Part shown: piece by piece, positions 49,749 through 61,014 of the stretch | How the letters are laid out: each line of letters opens with the position of its first letter | Position numbering within the stretch: position 1 is the first letter of the stretch | Source of the DNA: Apostichopus japonicus | Taxonomy: Eukaryota > Echinodermata > Holothuroidea > Aspidochirotida > Stichopodidae | NCBI RefSeq assembly: GCF_037975245.1 | Contig: NC_092570.1 | Coordinates: forward strand, 3,380,001-3,444,000 | Direction of reading: 5' to 3' | Length of the DNA stretch: 64,000 bases | Translations under genes and position numbers: made by a program | Notes under the pieces: generated by a model | The model's input: the letters and a program-made list of their open reading frames with translations, nothing else | Database searches by the model: none | Told to the model about the DNA's origin: nothing

Positions 49749-50979
49749 TCATGCAGGTACTGTGACTAAAGCCCGCACACTAGTTCCGTTGTTGACATCT
49801 ACAGAGTAAGTACCAGGTTTACAGTTTCTCAAGTGACAAATACTCCGAGAATCGTTAAGTGTGTGACCTTTGATGAATTTTCTATCTATGTATATACCCA
49901 CCCTTGATGGTCTCTTCCCTGAGTTCCTGGTGTTTTCATATTTTTTACCTGAAACGAGAAAAAGGAAAACCATATTTTTGCTTTGTTTTCTGTCGCTTTA
50001 GGTCAATGGGTGGGGTTGAGCAGGTATTAGACGGGTACTAGTATCGGCGTAACAGACAATGTCAATAAATGCAATAATAAATGTTCAGTGATAAATCTAT
50101 TTAGTATACCCCTCCTCACCAGTTAAGTTCTATTCAACTTCTCAGAAAAAGTTGTAAGACTGGCATTCTTACAGTTTGGAATAACCGTTGGAAGAAACAA
50201 ATCCTTTTTTTATAATTGAAGGTTTGCAAAGATGAAAGCGTTTAATAACCCTTCCATTTACCATCAAGAACTTTGTTTTAGGAAAAAGGTACCTGTGAGG
50301 TACAGTTTGGTATGGTTCCACACGTGTACAGAGACGGTGGGAGAGGGTACGATCAGGGTGTTTGGAGAGTGGGGTGACTTCGAAGGGCTGTGAGATAACC
50401 GACAACTCACCCTAGAACGTATACCAACAAATTGCAGTCCTGGAATATTTTTTTGAACAAAACGGCACAATTCAATTATCTTTTCTTTCTTTTGTTGTTG
50501 TTATTTTCCAACGAAGAGTTTTTTTCATTACAGTTTTGCAAGTTTCTCAACATCAATAAAATGAACGTGTCCATTACCAAAATGGAAAAGGGTAGTTTTC
50601 ATTCTCGAAAATGGCTACGCCATTACTAGGCCCCCGAACATATATAGAATTTTAGGAATAAATTCTGCTTATTACGTGCCTCCAACCCCCCCCCCCCCAG
50701 GAAAGCATTGCGCCTCCCTAAAATAGTAGTCTAGCTACGCCCCTGTTTCGAATTCGTTATAATACGAAAGCATCTAGCGTGCAGTTTGCCTTTACAATAT
50801 AGCTAAACTTATGTTTACAATTGCCGTATATCCGGCTCGTCAAAAATTCTGTGAAATCCTCGTTACGGTGGTATATGATCAATTAATTGCAGCCTACCGC
50901 TGTTTGTACTGGTCTCCGGGTAATGTCCATGCGTTCCGGAATGACTCCATGTTATTGAAATATTGGAGGGTTCATTCAT
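49749..50979 (-). CDS. IGT7: two-exon Ig-like protein, 93 aa
   Basis: Exon 1 is 50979-50898 (MNEPSNISITWSHSGTHGHY, 27 codons plus 1 base) and exon 2 is 49948-49749, with a 949-bp phase-1 intron (gtaggc donor, tcgtttcag acceptor). Exon 2 is shorter than in other classes (65 residues): it lacks the LRIRG-type strand and goes from KKYENTRNSGKRPSRVGIYI to CHLRNCKPGTYSVDVNNG and a final VTVPA. Two cysteines sit close together, one at each end of CHLRNC. It has no signal peptide. Its sister IGT8 differs by about 15 coding changes, nearly all altering residues, while the shared intron differs at about 1-2 percent of sites. Confidence 0.75.
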
Positions 50980-51208
50980 GATGTAAGTATTCTACAACGT
51001 TTTGTCCTCCTAAAAATCAACGACTGGAGATATCTTGACTAGCTTTCGTGATCGAGGCTGTGTCACTATATTTCAACGACCGACTTCACCAGATGTATTA
51101 TAGACAAGGGATATGAATTGACACATAATTTAAGACCAGTTATGAATATATGAAATCTTCCAAAGTTAGCAAAATAGTGTTATTAAAAATGTCCATAAAC
51201 ATACTGTC

Positions 51209-51218
51209 GTGCCGGCAC
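51209..51218. promoter_or_regulatory. GTGCCGGCAC palindrome upstream of IGT7
   Basis: Same palindrome as at 45468, here 230 bp upstream of the IGT7 ATG because the intervening DNA is shorter. Confidence 0.45.
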
Positions 51219-51429
51219 TTAATAACGACTATACCATATTTTTTAAATTAATTGATTACTTCATTAATTATTAGAACAATCAGTAAATGTTTTTTTAGTA
51301 AAATCGGTTAATTTTTCAATTTTAAATGTAAACTTTCGGTATTTTCGTCTGTGTGATAACTGTATATCACGGGCTTTGCTCATAGTCCTGCTTGTATTCC
51401 TCGTTGGCCATAGCATGTAAGAAGTGCTA

Positions 51430-54400
51430 ATAAAACAGCTAAATGTATCAATAAAGAATATTATATGGTAAGAATCCCGCGCTTGATTATTTCCGCAAAT
51501 TTCGGTATGAGATGATAGTACGTTTGTGAGCATGCTCAGACAAAATCCTGGAAATTTATTGAATGTGATAATAATCTGTATAAGTCGGTACCAATTAACA
51601 AAATAATGGGTGTAAAATGATAAAATGATAAAAAAGACATAAATTTAATTCCTTTCCAATAAAGTAAGTAAAGCATATTAAACCGAAATTCGCTGTAAAT
51701 ATTTTGTCAAAAGTCGTAATGATTCTCCTGATTTTTAAGTTTATCAATTTTTGTCCCAACTCGAACGCCATAAAACCATTTGAGTTAGACTGAAGCTCGA
51801 ATCACACTCTATGCGATTCGTCAGCTGATTCAACTCGCTATAATAGTGGTTATATATATTCAGGCAAAAAACAAAACAAAAGAAGTGTCTGAAATATGTT
51901 GGCGTGCGGGAGAATTGATGGAATAAAGAAATCGGTACTACTGAATAAATTTAAGGTACGTCCGTCACCTCACCAGACAGCTGCGATACATTATATTTTC
52001 GATTTTCCTGAATGGGTATAAGGCAATATACGAGGAATGAACAAAATCGGTATTGTTGATCATAAGAGAGGAACATCCCTCACCTTACCAACACAACAGA
52101 TCACCCACAACCCTTATCCCATAAATGAGACCGAAAGCCGAGGAGCTTTAAGTCCTGTTACCCAACTCGTTTACCAAATTATAGATGAAAATCTTTCCAA
52201 AATCTTCGACTTAAGTATGTAAAAGAAACTACAGGTAAACACCAGTCGATAATTCTTTGAATATCAGTTATTAATTTTCAACGACTTGCACAGTTTCGGT
52301 AACACCATGATGCACCCGCCATCTACCAATTATGCGAAGTTATTTTATCAAAGAGAGGAAAAAGGTTAGGCTATGTTTACATGTTCTAAATATCATTGAT
52401 TTGACACAGTATCATTTATGAAATCACCGTAACGAAAACACCGGACGGGGATTCCAAAATCCATCCGACTGATAGAAGATACAGGGGCTTGAACCTTAAT
52501 GGGTATGGAATGGAAAATAATATAAATGAGATGTGTGGCTGTGTGGTCTTTAAATGTCTTCCTCCTAGCGAGTGGGGGAGGGGGGTAGGGGAGGTGTCCT
52601 CCCCATTAAAAAGAATTAAAATAGTAGGCATATTTAGACTATGCACCAAGTCTTTATTTAGGTCTAATCGCAAAATTGAGCTAATAAATACTTTTGAATT
52701 TGGAAATCCCTTAACTGGACGTTAACCTCCCGATCGGGGTAGGGGATGGAGGAAGGGGTATCAAGTAGCGCACTTAAAGTGTGATCATTCAATGCATAGT
52801 TGATGATACACTTTGTTGGAGGGCAAATGGTTGACTGTGGGACTTTATTTTGTTTGTTGAACGAGGATTACCTTTGTGCAGGTGTAGGTCACTGGACCGC
52901 GTATGTTATAGACAGTGTTGGGTATGGGTAGCTTTTTATTCAATTGACAGATGTAATTTCGTTCATTCTCTGCTATACTTTCCAGTATTTGCAAATGCTT
53001 TTTCAATAACCGAACTTGTACCTTATCTTATTTGTAGCAAAAGGTCATTTTCTAACTACAGTTTTTTTTTTAAAACTTCTCAGCACAAAGTTTAAGAGGG
53101 GGTCAATTCTGATTGATGAAATTGGGAATTTGAAGTATTTTGTTTAAGAAATCGGATGGTGAGGGGTGGAGGGGGGGGGGGGTACATTGTACAGTTTTTC
53201 CATGTTCGTGAGACAGTCTGTTATATTCCTCTATATAAACTATGACTGGGTATAGATGGGTGAAGAAGGAACGAAGAGGGTTTACATAGAAAAACAAAAT
53301 ATGTCATTTTTTTTTCATTTTATTGTTAAGTACACCCCACAGACAAAAAAAGAAATAAATAACATATAAGTAATGATTTACAAGGCAGCCTCGGTGTTTG
53401 TGCTCACAGTTCATTCCTATATAACAGAGTATCGACCACGAAACATGTATAACCTGTTCTCAGCCCATATACAATGATCATGCCAAGATTAAGTGCACTT
53501 ATGTTTTGTTATTTATTTACCTTTTATTTGTATGACTTAAAATAAAGGGAAAATAACTTTCAACGGAGTTTATAAAGCACTTTGTGACGTAGTCTAATCG
53601 ACACAATCACGTGTTTCCCATCCTGATGTAAGAGGATGCCATATACCATCTGTTAAGTTGGGTACTTCTCGATGCTATCTTAAAGTTTGATCTTTTATTT
53701 TGCTTTCATATTATGTTCGAACTTCATTTTCCAAAATTTAAAGTAGGCGGTTATTATACCTCACATTGAATCTTGTCTTTAAACATATCTTGATGAAAAG
53801 AGAAATATAAAAGCTAGGATATTGATAATGACAATAACATATTCGTTTACTTTCCTTATATAATTCATAAATCAGTAACTATCGAACCTTGCTGTTGTTA
53901 AATTCATTTTACTTGAGAGGATTGTTTGTCAAGAGTCTGTCCTTAGTCCATGTTGTATGATTTTGAGAAATATGAAATATTGATATAAAATATGATATTC
54001 CACCCCCTCAGTATCAACACCCGCACTATATACCCAACCCAGATCTTCGTACCGCATAAATCAAGCAAAAACGAATTAAAAAAGGAATAAAAACTGCTTT
54101 CCGTTGTGATCTTTTTCTTTCCTTGTAAAAGATTAAACTAAATTGATACTTGAGCCATAAAAGTCAACACGAACACACTAGAGAATGTTTAAGTGAAAGA
54201 CAATGCAATATAGATCTTCGAAACAAAGGACGGTTACTTTTTGAATTAACAATGTAACTTTATTTAAAAAATTATAAAATTGTATTAAAAAAAACAAAAG
54301 AAAGAATTTAACGGTAAAGTCAGTATATGTTTACCACCCTCCCTTCCTCCATTACATGTCCAACCATCTATGATTCATAATTTGCATATTAGGATATCTT

Positions 54401-54480
54401 CAGTTGGAGTAAGACTCTAGTGACTACGACTACAACCCCCACCCCAACACCCACCCCACACCCGACTGTACTAACTAATT
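51430..54480. pseudogene. Orphan upstream region of an IGT4/5-class gene (body lost)
   Basis: At 51430 the sequence switches from the IGT6-8 upstream type (gtgctaata) to the region that starts about 13 bp upstream of the IGT5 ATG (aaaacagctaaatgtatc, as at 40951). It then follows 40951-43000 and beyond, including the CAGCTG block at 51822. Neither exon is present. At about 54480 it switches again to IGT6-type upstream sequence. This looks like the scar of unequal exchange. Confidence 0.65.
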
Positions 54481-55855
54481 TCTCTATTAATTATTAGAAT
54501 AATCAGTAAATGTTTAGAGTAAAATCGGTTAATTTTTCAATTTTAAATGTAAAGTTTCGGTATTTTCGTCTGTGTGATAACTGTAAATCACCGGCTTTGC
54601 TTATAGTCCTGCTTGTATTCCTCGTTGGCTATAGCGTGTAAGACCGGCTCGTTGATCACCATTTATGGAGAGCGCCACCATTTTCCGCAATTGTTATCAC
54701 CTCGATTTTATCAGCTTATTGTCATTAGGGTATTATTGGATTAGAAAAACCTGTGGTATCGTGACGAAAACGCATGTGAGGGACTTGGAAAATTCTAGAA
54801 CTACAACAAAACTGTAAAAAAAGGAACAGTTTATCTTTTAATCTCGATTATTCGATGTAGCTCTCAGGCTATTTCTGGGACTGAGAACTTCAGTCCGCTT
54901 CTAAATAATGAGTAGGCCTTAAACAAGGCGCGTAAATTCAACTTGCCTTTTATTAATAAACGTTAAACTGTAACGGTACAAATAACACACACTAAGAATA
55001 ACAATTCAAGATAGTTATTTGTTATTGGTAGAACTATCAAAACTTGTCTAACTACTAGTAATAATGTACACACACAAATATGAACATTTGCCTATTCTTA
55101 TTACAAGGATATATACATCTTCCATACAATTTCAAAACTATTTTCGGAGTACAGTTGTACAGTTTCGATAACACCATGATGCACCCCCCATCTACCAATT
55201 ATGCGAAGTTATTTTATCAAAGAGAGGCATAAGGTTAGGCTATGTTTACATGTTCTAAATATCATTGACTTGACACAGTATAAGTTGCCGACTACTAATA
55301 ACCTTTATGGTTGCAATCATTTATGAAATCTCTGTAACGAATAAAAAAGAAGAAGCGGGATTCCCAAATCAATCCGACTGATAGAAGGTATACTGAGGGG
55401 CTTGAACCTTAATGGGTATGGAATGGAAAATAATACAAATGAGAGGTGTGGCTGTGTGGTCTTTAAATGTCTTCCTATGTAGCTGGTGGTGGTGGTGGTG
55501 GGGGGGGGGTGTCCTCCCCATTGAATAGAATTAAACTAGTAGGATCAATGCATACTGAGGTATATTAAGACTATGCATTAAGTCTTTTTTTAGGTCTAAT
55601 CTAAAAATTGTGAAAATAAATACTTTGGAATTTGGAAATCCCTCAACTGAACGTTAACCTCCCCGATCGGGGTAGTGGATAGAGGAAGGGGGAATCAAAT
55701 AGCACACTTTAAGCTTGATCAATCAATGCATATTTGATGATACACTTTGGGAAAGTTGGAGTGGAAATGGTTGACTGTGGAACTCGAACGAGGATTAGCT
55801 TTATGCGGGTGTAGGTCACGGAACCACGTATGTTATGGACAGTGTTGGGTATGGG

Positions 55856-56256
55856 GGCGTTGTGGTCAAGTGGTTAAGGCAGTGAACCGGTGATCTAAGG
55901 ATTACAGGTCCTAGTCCTGGCCAGATCATTCCGTTGTGTCCTTGGTCAAGGCACTTTATCTCCATTGCCTCTCTTCACCCAGGTGTATGAATGGGGACTT
56001 GCGAAGTAACTTGTAAATATAGTTGCGTGCGCCGGTTTGTGGCTGCACCATATGGGAAGTCCCCCGGGGACACGTGGTTGTGGTGCACTGCGGTGCCCCA
56101 GGAGAGATTGGTTGAATTGCGCACACTTTGGTGTGTAGGTGTGACAAGTTACCAATGACCAAGGATAGGGTTGTACACGTTATGGTACATTTAGCGCATT
56201 TGAACAATTTCTGTTTATTTTAGCACTACATAAATGTTTTCTGATTGATTGATTGA
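55856..56256 (+). mobile_element. tRNA-derived SINE, copy 3 (401 bp)
   Basis: Duplicate of copy 2 within the segmental repeat, flanked by tatggg on both sides. It shares the decayed tcctagtcc B box and the gtttgtggctgcacc segment. Confidence 0.88.
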
Positions 56257-57085
56257 TATGGGTAGTTTTTTAATTCAATTGACAGATATAATTTAATTTT
56301 TGTGGTATTGTGTTTTATTTCTCAGAGTTGGTAGACAGGAAACAAAAAGGGTATATTTTACCTGACAACTATATGACCATGCCACTACATCTATATGACA
56401 TGACAGGCATTGGCGACGGATAAGGGTTAAATCGAGGGAGGGGTGGATGGGTGGGTTAATGGATGGGAAACGAACTTTGATTCGATTTGAGGCAGAAAAA
56501 GTAAACTCACCTCAAACGTCCCTACAAAATATAACCTTTGTGCATTCTCTGCTATACTTTCCAGTATTTGCAAATGCTTTTTCAATAACCCAAGGTGTAC
56601 GTTATCTTATTTGTAGCAAAAGGTCATTTTACAGCTTTTTTTAAAAACTTCTCAGCACAAATTATAAGTGGGGGTCAATGGGGGAATTTGAAGACATTAA
56701 TTTTTAAAGAAATCGGATGGTGAGGGGTGCGGGGCGGGGGGGGGGGGGGTACACTGTACAGTTTTCCATGTTAGTGAGACAAACTTTTATATTCCTCTAT
56801 AAACTATGACTTGGTAAAGATGGGTGACGAAGGAACGAAGAGGGTATACATAGAAAAACAAGATATGCAATTTTTTAAGTTTATTGTTAAGTACCAAAAA
56901 AAAAAAGCAGAAGCAAAAGAATAATTAACGAATAACGTATTAGTAATGATTTACAAGGCAGCCTCGGTGTTTGTGCTCACATTTCATTCCTATATCAGAG
57001 TATCAACCTCTTAACATGTATAACTTGTTATTTATTTTTCTTGTATGACTTAAAACAGAGGAAGAAAACTTTCACCTGGGGTTAA

Positions 57086-57105
57086 TGACGTAGTTTATGA
57101 CGTAG
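57086..57105 (+). promoter_or_regulatory. Paired TGACGTAG sites, spacer copy 4
   Basis: TGACGTAG at 57086-57093 and 57098-57105, followed by ttatatataag, as in the other spacers. Confidence 0.4.
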
Positions 57106-58702
57106 TCTAATCGTCCCAATCCTGTTGTAAGAGGATCTTATATATAAGCTGTTAAGTTTTGTAATTCTCGATGGTATCGTAAAGTTTGATCTTTCTTTTG
57201 TTTTCAGATCATATTTCGGGCTTCTTTTATCACAAGTTAAGGGGACGATTATTTATACCTCATATTGAATTTTGTTTTAAACATTTGTTTAGGAAAAGAG
57301 AAAAATGAAAGCTATAATATTGATAAAGTCAATAAAATATTCGTTTACTTTCCTCATCATAATCCATACTTCATTTACCATCGAACATTCTTTTCGTAAA
57401 TTCATTTTACTGTAGAGGATTGTTTGTCAAGAGTCTGTCCTTAGTCCATGTTATATGATTTTGAGCAATATGAAATATTGATATCAAATATGATATTCCA
57501 CCCCCTTATAATCTACCTTAGTATTAACACCCCAATGATACTCAACACCACCATTCCCAGGCGAGAGAATATTAAAGTAGAAGACAATGCATTATAGATC
57601 TCCGAAACAAAAGACGGTTAAAACTTGCATTAACCAATGTAACAGTATTAAACAATTAAAAAACCAAAGAATTAATTTAACGGTAAAATTTATGTTTTTC
57701 CAACCTCCCTTCCTTCATTAACTACATGTCCAACCATCTATGAATCATAATTTGCATATTAGCATATCTTCAGTTGGAGAAAGACTTTACTGACTACAGC
57801 CCCCCCCTCCCTCCCCACCGCCTCACCCGACTCTACACCACACTATGGGAAATATGCAATTCATAACAATGACTAATTAATTTAATGATTAGTGAAGAGT
57901 TAACTTTACTAAAGCAAGCTTGAAAATACTCAACGTTTTGCAACAGTTACATTTAATGCGAAGTTTATTTAGTGCGAATTGTCCCCATGCCTTGTCTCCG
58001 TGAATCGGTCCTTGTCACAATACATAGGAAGAAGTTGGATTCAAAGAATGGTGCACCAATAAGACTGTAAGAGAAATATATATATAAATATGGCGTGAAT
58101 ATAAGAATGCGACCTTCAGGCAAGAAAACTAAAAGCACTTATAAAAAAGACCATTTGTCTCCGAGGTTCGAAGTTATACATCAATGTTATTATAATGATA
58201 AAATAATATTATATTATAAAGCAAAATTGTGTATTATTATTGATAGTTAGGATATTTAAACAGATTTATCTTCCCTTGATATGGGAGGATAGGGGAGGAG
58301 AGGGAGGATTGGGATTGGCAAGGCAATAAAGCACCAGAGGGGTAACTAATTCTTACCCTAGGATTTGAAGAGCAAATATGTGGTAAAACAATATTAGGAC
58401 GAATAATGTGAAAATGTAACTATATAAATAATTTAAAAATTGGACTAGGTATAGGAAGAGTCATTTCAACTAGATATAATAGGGATTATTAAGAGAAAAT
58501 ATAGTATGAGCCCATCAGCAATGGGTAGTTCGTGTAATTAATTGTTGGGGGGGGGGGGTGATTGCAACAGAGATGAACTATGTTTTGAAGGCTCCTAGCA
58601 AAAGAGTTATTGTTATATTCCAACACCGAGTTGCTGATCTGATTTTTTTATGGAATTCTTCATGCCATCATCAAGACAAGGCGAGAAATTTTGCATTCAT
58701 AC

Positions 58703-59935
58703 TCATGCAGGTACTGTGACTAAAGCCCGCACACTAGTTCCGTTGTTGACATCTACAGAGTAAGTACCAGGTTTACAGTTTCTCAAGTGACAAATACTCC
58801 GAGAATCGTTAAGTGTGTGACCTTTGATGAATTTTCTATCTAAGTATATACCCACACTTGATGGTGTCTTCTCTGAGTTCCTGGTGTTTTCCATTTTTTT
58901 ACCTGAAACGAGAAAAAGGAAAACCATATTTTTGCTTTGTTTTCTGTCGCTTTAGGTCAATGGGTGGGGTTGAGCAGGTATTAGACGGGTACTAGTATCG
59001 GCGTAACAGACAATACCAATAAATGCAATAATAAATGTTCAGTGATAAATCTATTTAGTATACCCTCTTCACCAGTTAACTTCTATTCAACTTCTCAGAA
59101 ACAGTTGTAAGACTGGAATTCTTACAGTTTGGAATAACCGTTGGAAGACACAAATCCTTTTTTATAATTGAAGGTTTGCAAAGATGAAAGCGTTTAATAA
59201 CCCTTCCATTTACCATCAAGAACTTTGTTTTAGGAATAAGGTACCTGTGAGGTACAGTTGGTATGGTTCCACACGTGTATACAGAGACGGTGGGAGAGGG
59301 TACGATCAGGGTGTTTGGAGAGTGGGGTGACTTCGAAGGGCTGTGAGATAACCTACAACTCACCCTAGAGCGTATACCAACAAATTGCAGTCCTGGAATA
59401 ATTTTTTTGAACAAAACGGCACAATTCAATTATCTTTTTTTTCTTTTGTTGTTGTTATTTTCCAACGAAGGGCTTTTTTCATTACAGTTTTGCAAGTTTC
59501 TCAACATCAATAAAATGAACGTTTCCATTACCAAAATGGAAAAGGGTAGTTTTCGTTCTCGAAAATGGCTACGCCATTACTAGGCCCCCGAACATATATA
59601 GATTTTTAGAAATAAATTCTGCTTATTACGTGCCTCTCCCCCCCCCCCCCCCACAGGAAAGCATTGCGCCGCCCTAAAATAGTAGTCTAGCTTCGCCCCT
59701 GTTTCGAATTTGTTATAATACGAAAGCATCTAGCGTGCAGTTTGCCTTTACAATATAGCTTAACTTATGTTTACAATTGCCGTATATCCGGCTCGTCAAA
59801 AATTCTGTGAAATCCTCGTTACGGTGGTATATGATCAATTAATTGCAGCCTACCGGTGTTTGGACTGGTCTCCGGGTAATTTCCAGGCGTTCCGGAATGA
59901 CTCCATGTTGTTGAAGTATCCGAGGGTTCATTCAT
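58703..59935 (-). CDS. IGT8: two-exon Ig-like protein, 93 aa
   Basis: Exon 1 is 59935-59854 (MNEPSDTSTTWSHSGTPGNY) and exon 2 is 58902-58703, with a 951-bp phase-1 intron. It is the sister of IGT7. The second half of exon 2 (from DRKFIKGHTLNDSRS to VTVPA) is identical in protein, while the first half and exon 1 differ at many residues (for example K-Y to K-M, G to E, R to T, R to S, I to L). The clustering of changes at the N-terminal side suggests a variable face next to a fixed one. No signal peptide or membrane segment is seen. Confidence 0.75.
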
Positions 59936-60221
59936 GATGTAAGTATTCTACAACGTCTTGTTCTCCTAAAAAATCAACGACTGGAGATATCTGACTAGCT
60001 TCCGTGATCGAGGCTGTGTTACTAAATTTCAACGACCGACTTCACCAGATGTGTAGACCCAAGAGGTACTCATGTAACTATGCCAAAACTAGTTAACAAA
60101 GCATCACGTATTATAGACAAGGGGTGGCATGTCACACATAATTAAAGACCAGTTATGAATATATGAAATCTTCCAAAGTTAGAAAAATAATATTATTAGA
60201 AATGTCTATAAACGAAGTGTC

Positions 60222-60231
60222 GTGCCGGCAC
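60222..60231. promoter_or_regulatory. GTGCCGGCAC palindrome upstream of IGT8
   Basis: Same palindrome as at 45468 and 51209, 287 bp upstream of the IGT8 ATG. Confidence 0.45.
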
Positions 60232-61014
60232 TTAATAACGACTATATACCATATTTTTTGACTAATTAATTTCTCTATTAATTATTAGAATAATCAGTAT
60301 ATGTTTTTAGTAAAATCGTTTTTTTTTCAATTTTAAATGTAAACTTTTCGGTATTTCGGTATTCACGGGCTTTGCTCATAGTCCTGCTTGTATTTCTCGT
60401 TGGCCATAGCGTATAAGAAGTGCTAATACAACCGGCTCGATGATCACCATTTATGGAGAGCGCCACCATTTTGCGCAATTGTTATCACCTCGATTTTATC
60501 AGCTAATTGTCATTAGGGTAATATTATATGAGGAAAAACCTGTGGTATCGTGACGAAAACGCATGTGAGGGACTTGGAACATTCTAGAACTACAACAATA
60601 CTGTAAAAAGGAACATTTTATCTTTAAATCTCGAATATTCGATGCAGCTCTCAGGCTATTTCTGGGATTGAGAACTCGTCCGCTTCTAAATAAAGAGTAG
60701 GACTACAACAAGGCGCGTTAATTCAACTTGCCTTTTTTAATAAACGTACAACTGTAACGGTACGAATAACACAAACAAAGAATAACAATAAAAGACAGTA
60801 TTTTTTATTGGCAGAACTATTAAAACAAGTCTAACTACTAGTAATATTGTACACACATACAACTATGAACAGTTGCCTATTCTTATTACAAGGATATATA
60901 CATCTTCTATACAATTTCAAAACTATTTTCGGAGTAATATATATATCTCGTGCACGTTATATTCTCGTTATAGGCCTATGTGTGTTTATGCACGCTATTC
61001 CGCACGTATGTAAA

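Larger units (their letters stand above)
45510..51220. repeat. Segmental duplication, left copy (carrying IGT7)
   Basis: Matches 54480-60260 nearly base for base over about 5.7 kb, including the IGT6-type upstream region, a SINE, the paired TGACGTAG module and the complete IGT gene. Intron identity is about 98-99 percent where I compared it by eye (50221-50455). It is one of the youngest duplications in the window. Confidence 0.85.
54480..60260. repeat. Segmental duplication, right copy (carrying IGT8)
   Basis: Right-hand partner of 45510-51220. It starts abruptly inside IGT6-type upstream sequence with no IGT6-like body to its left, so the first several hundred bases are a second orphan upstream region. 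It contains the SINE at 55856, the TGACGTAG pair at 57086 and IGT8. Confidence 0.85.
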
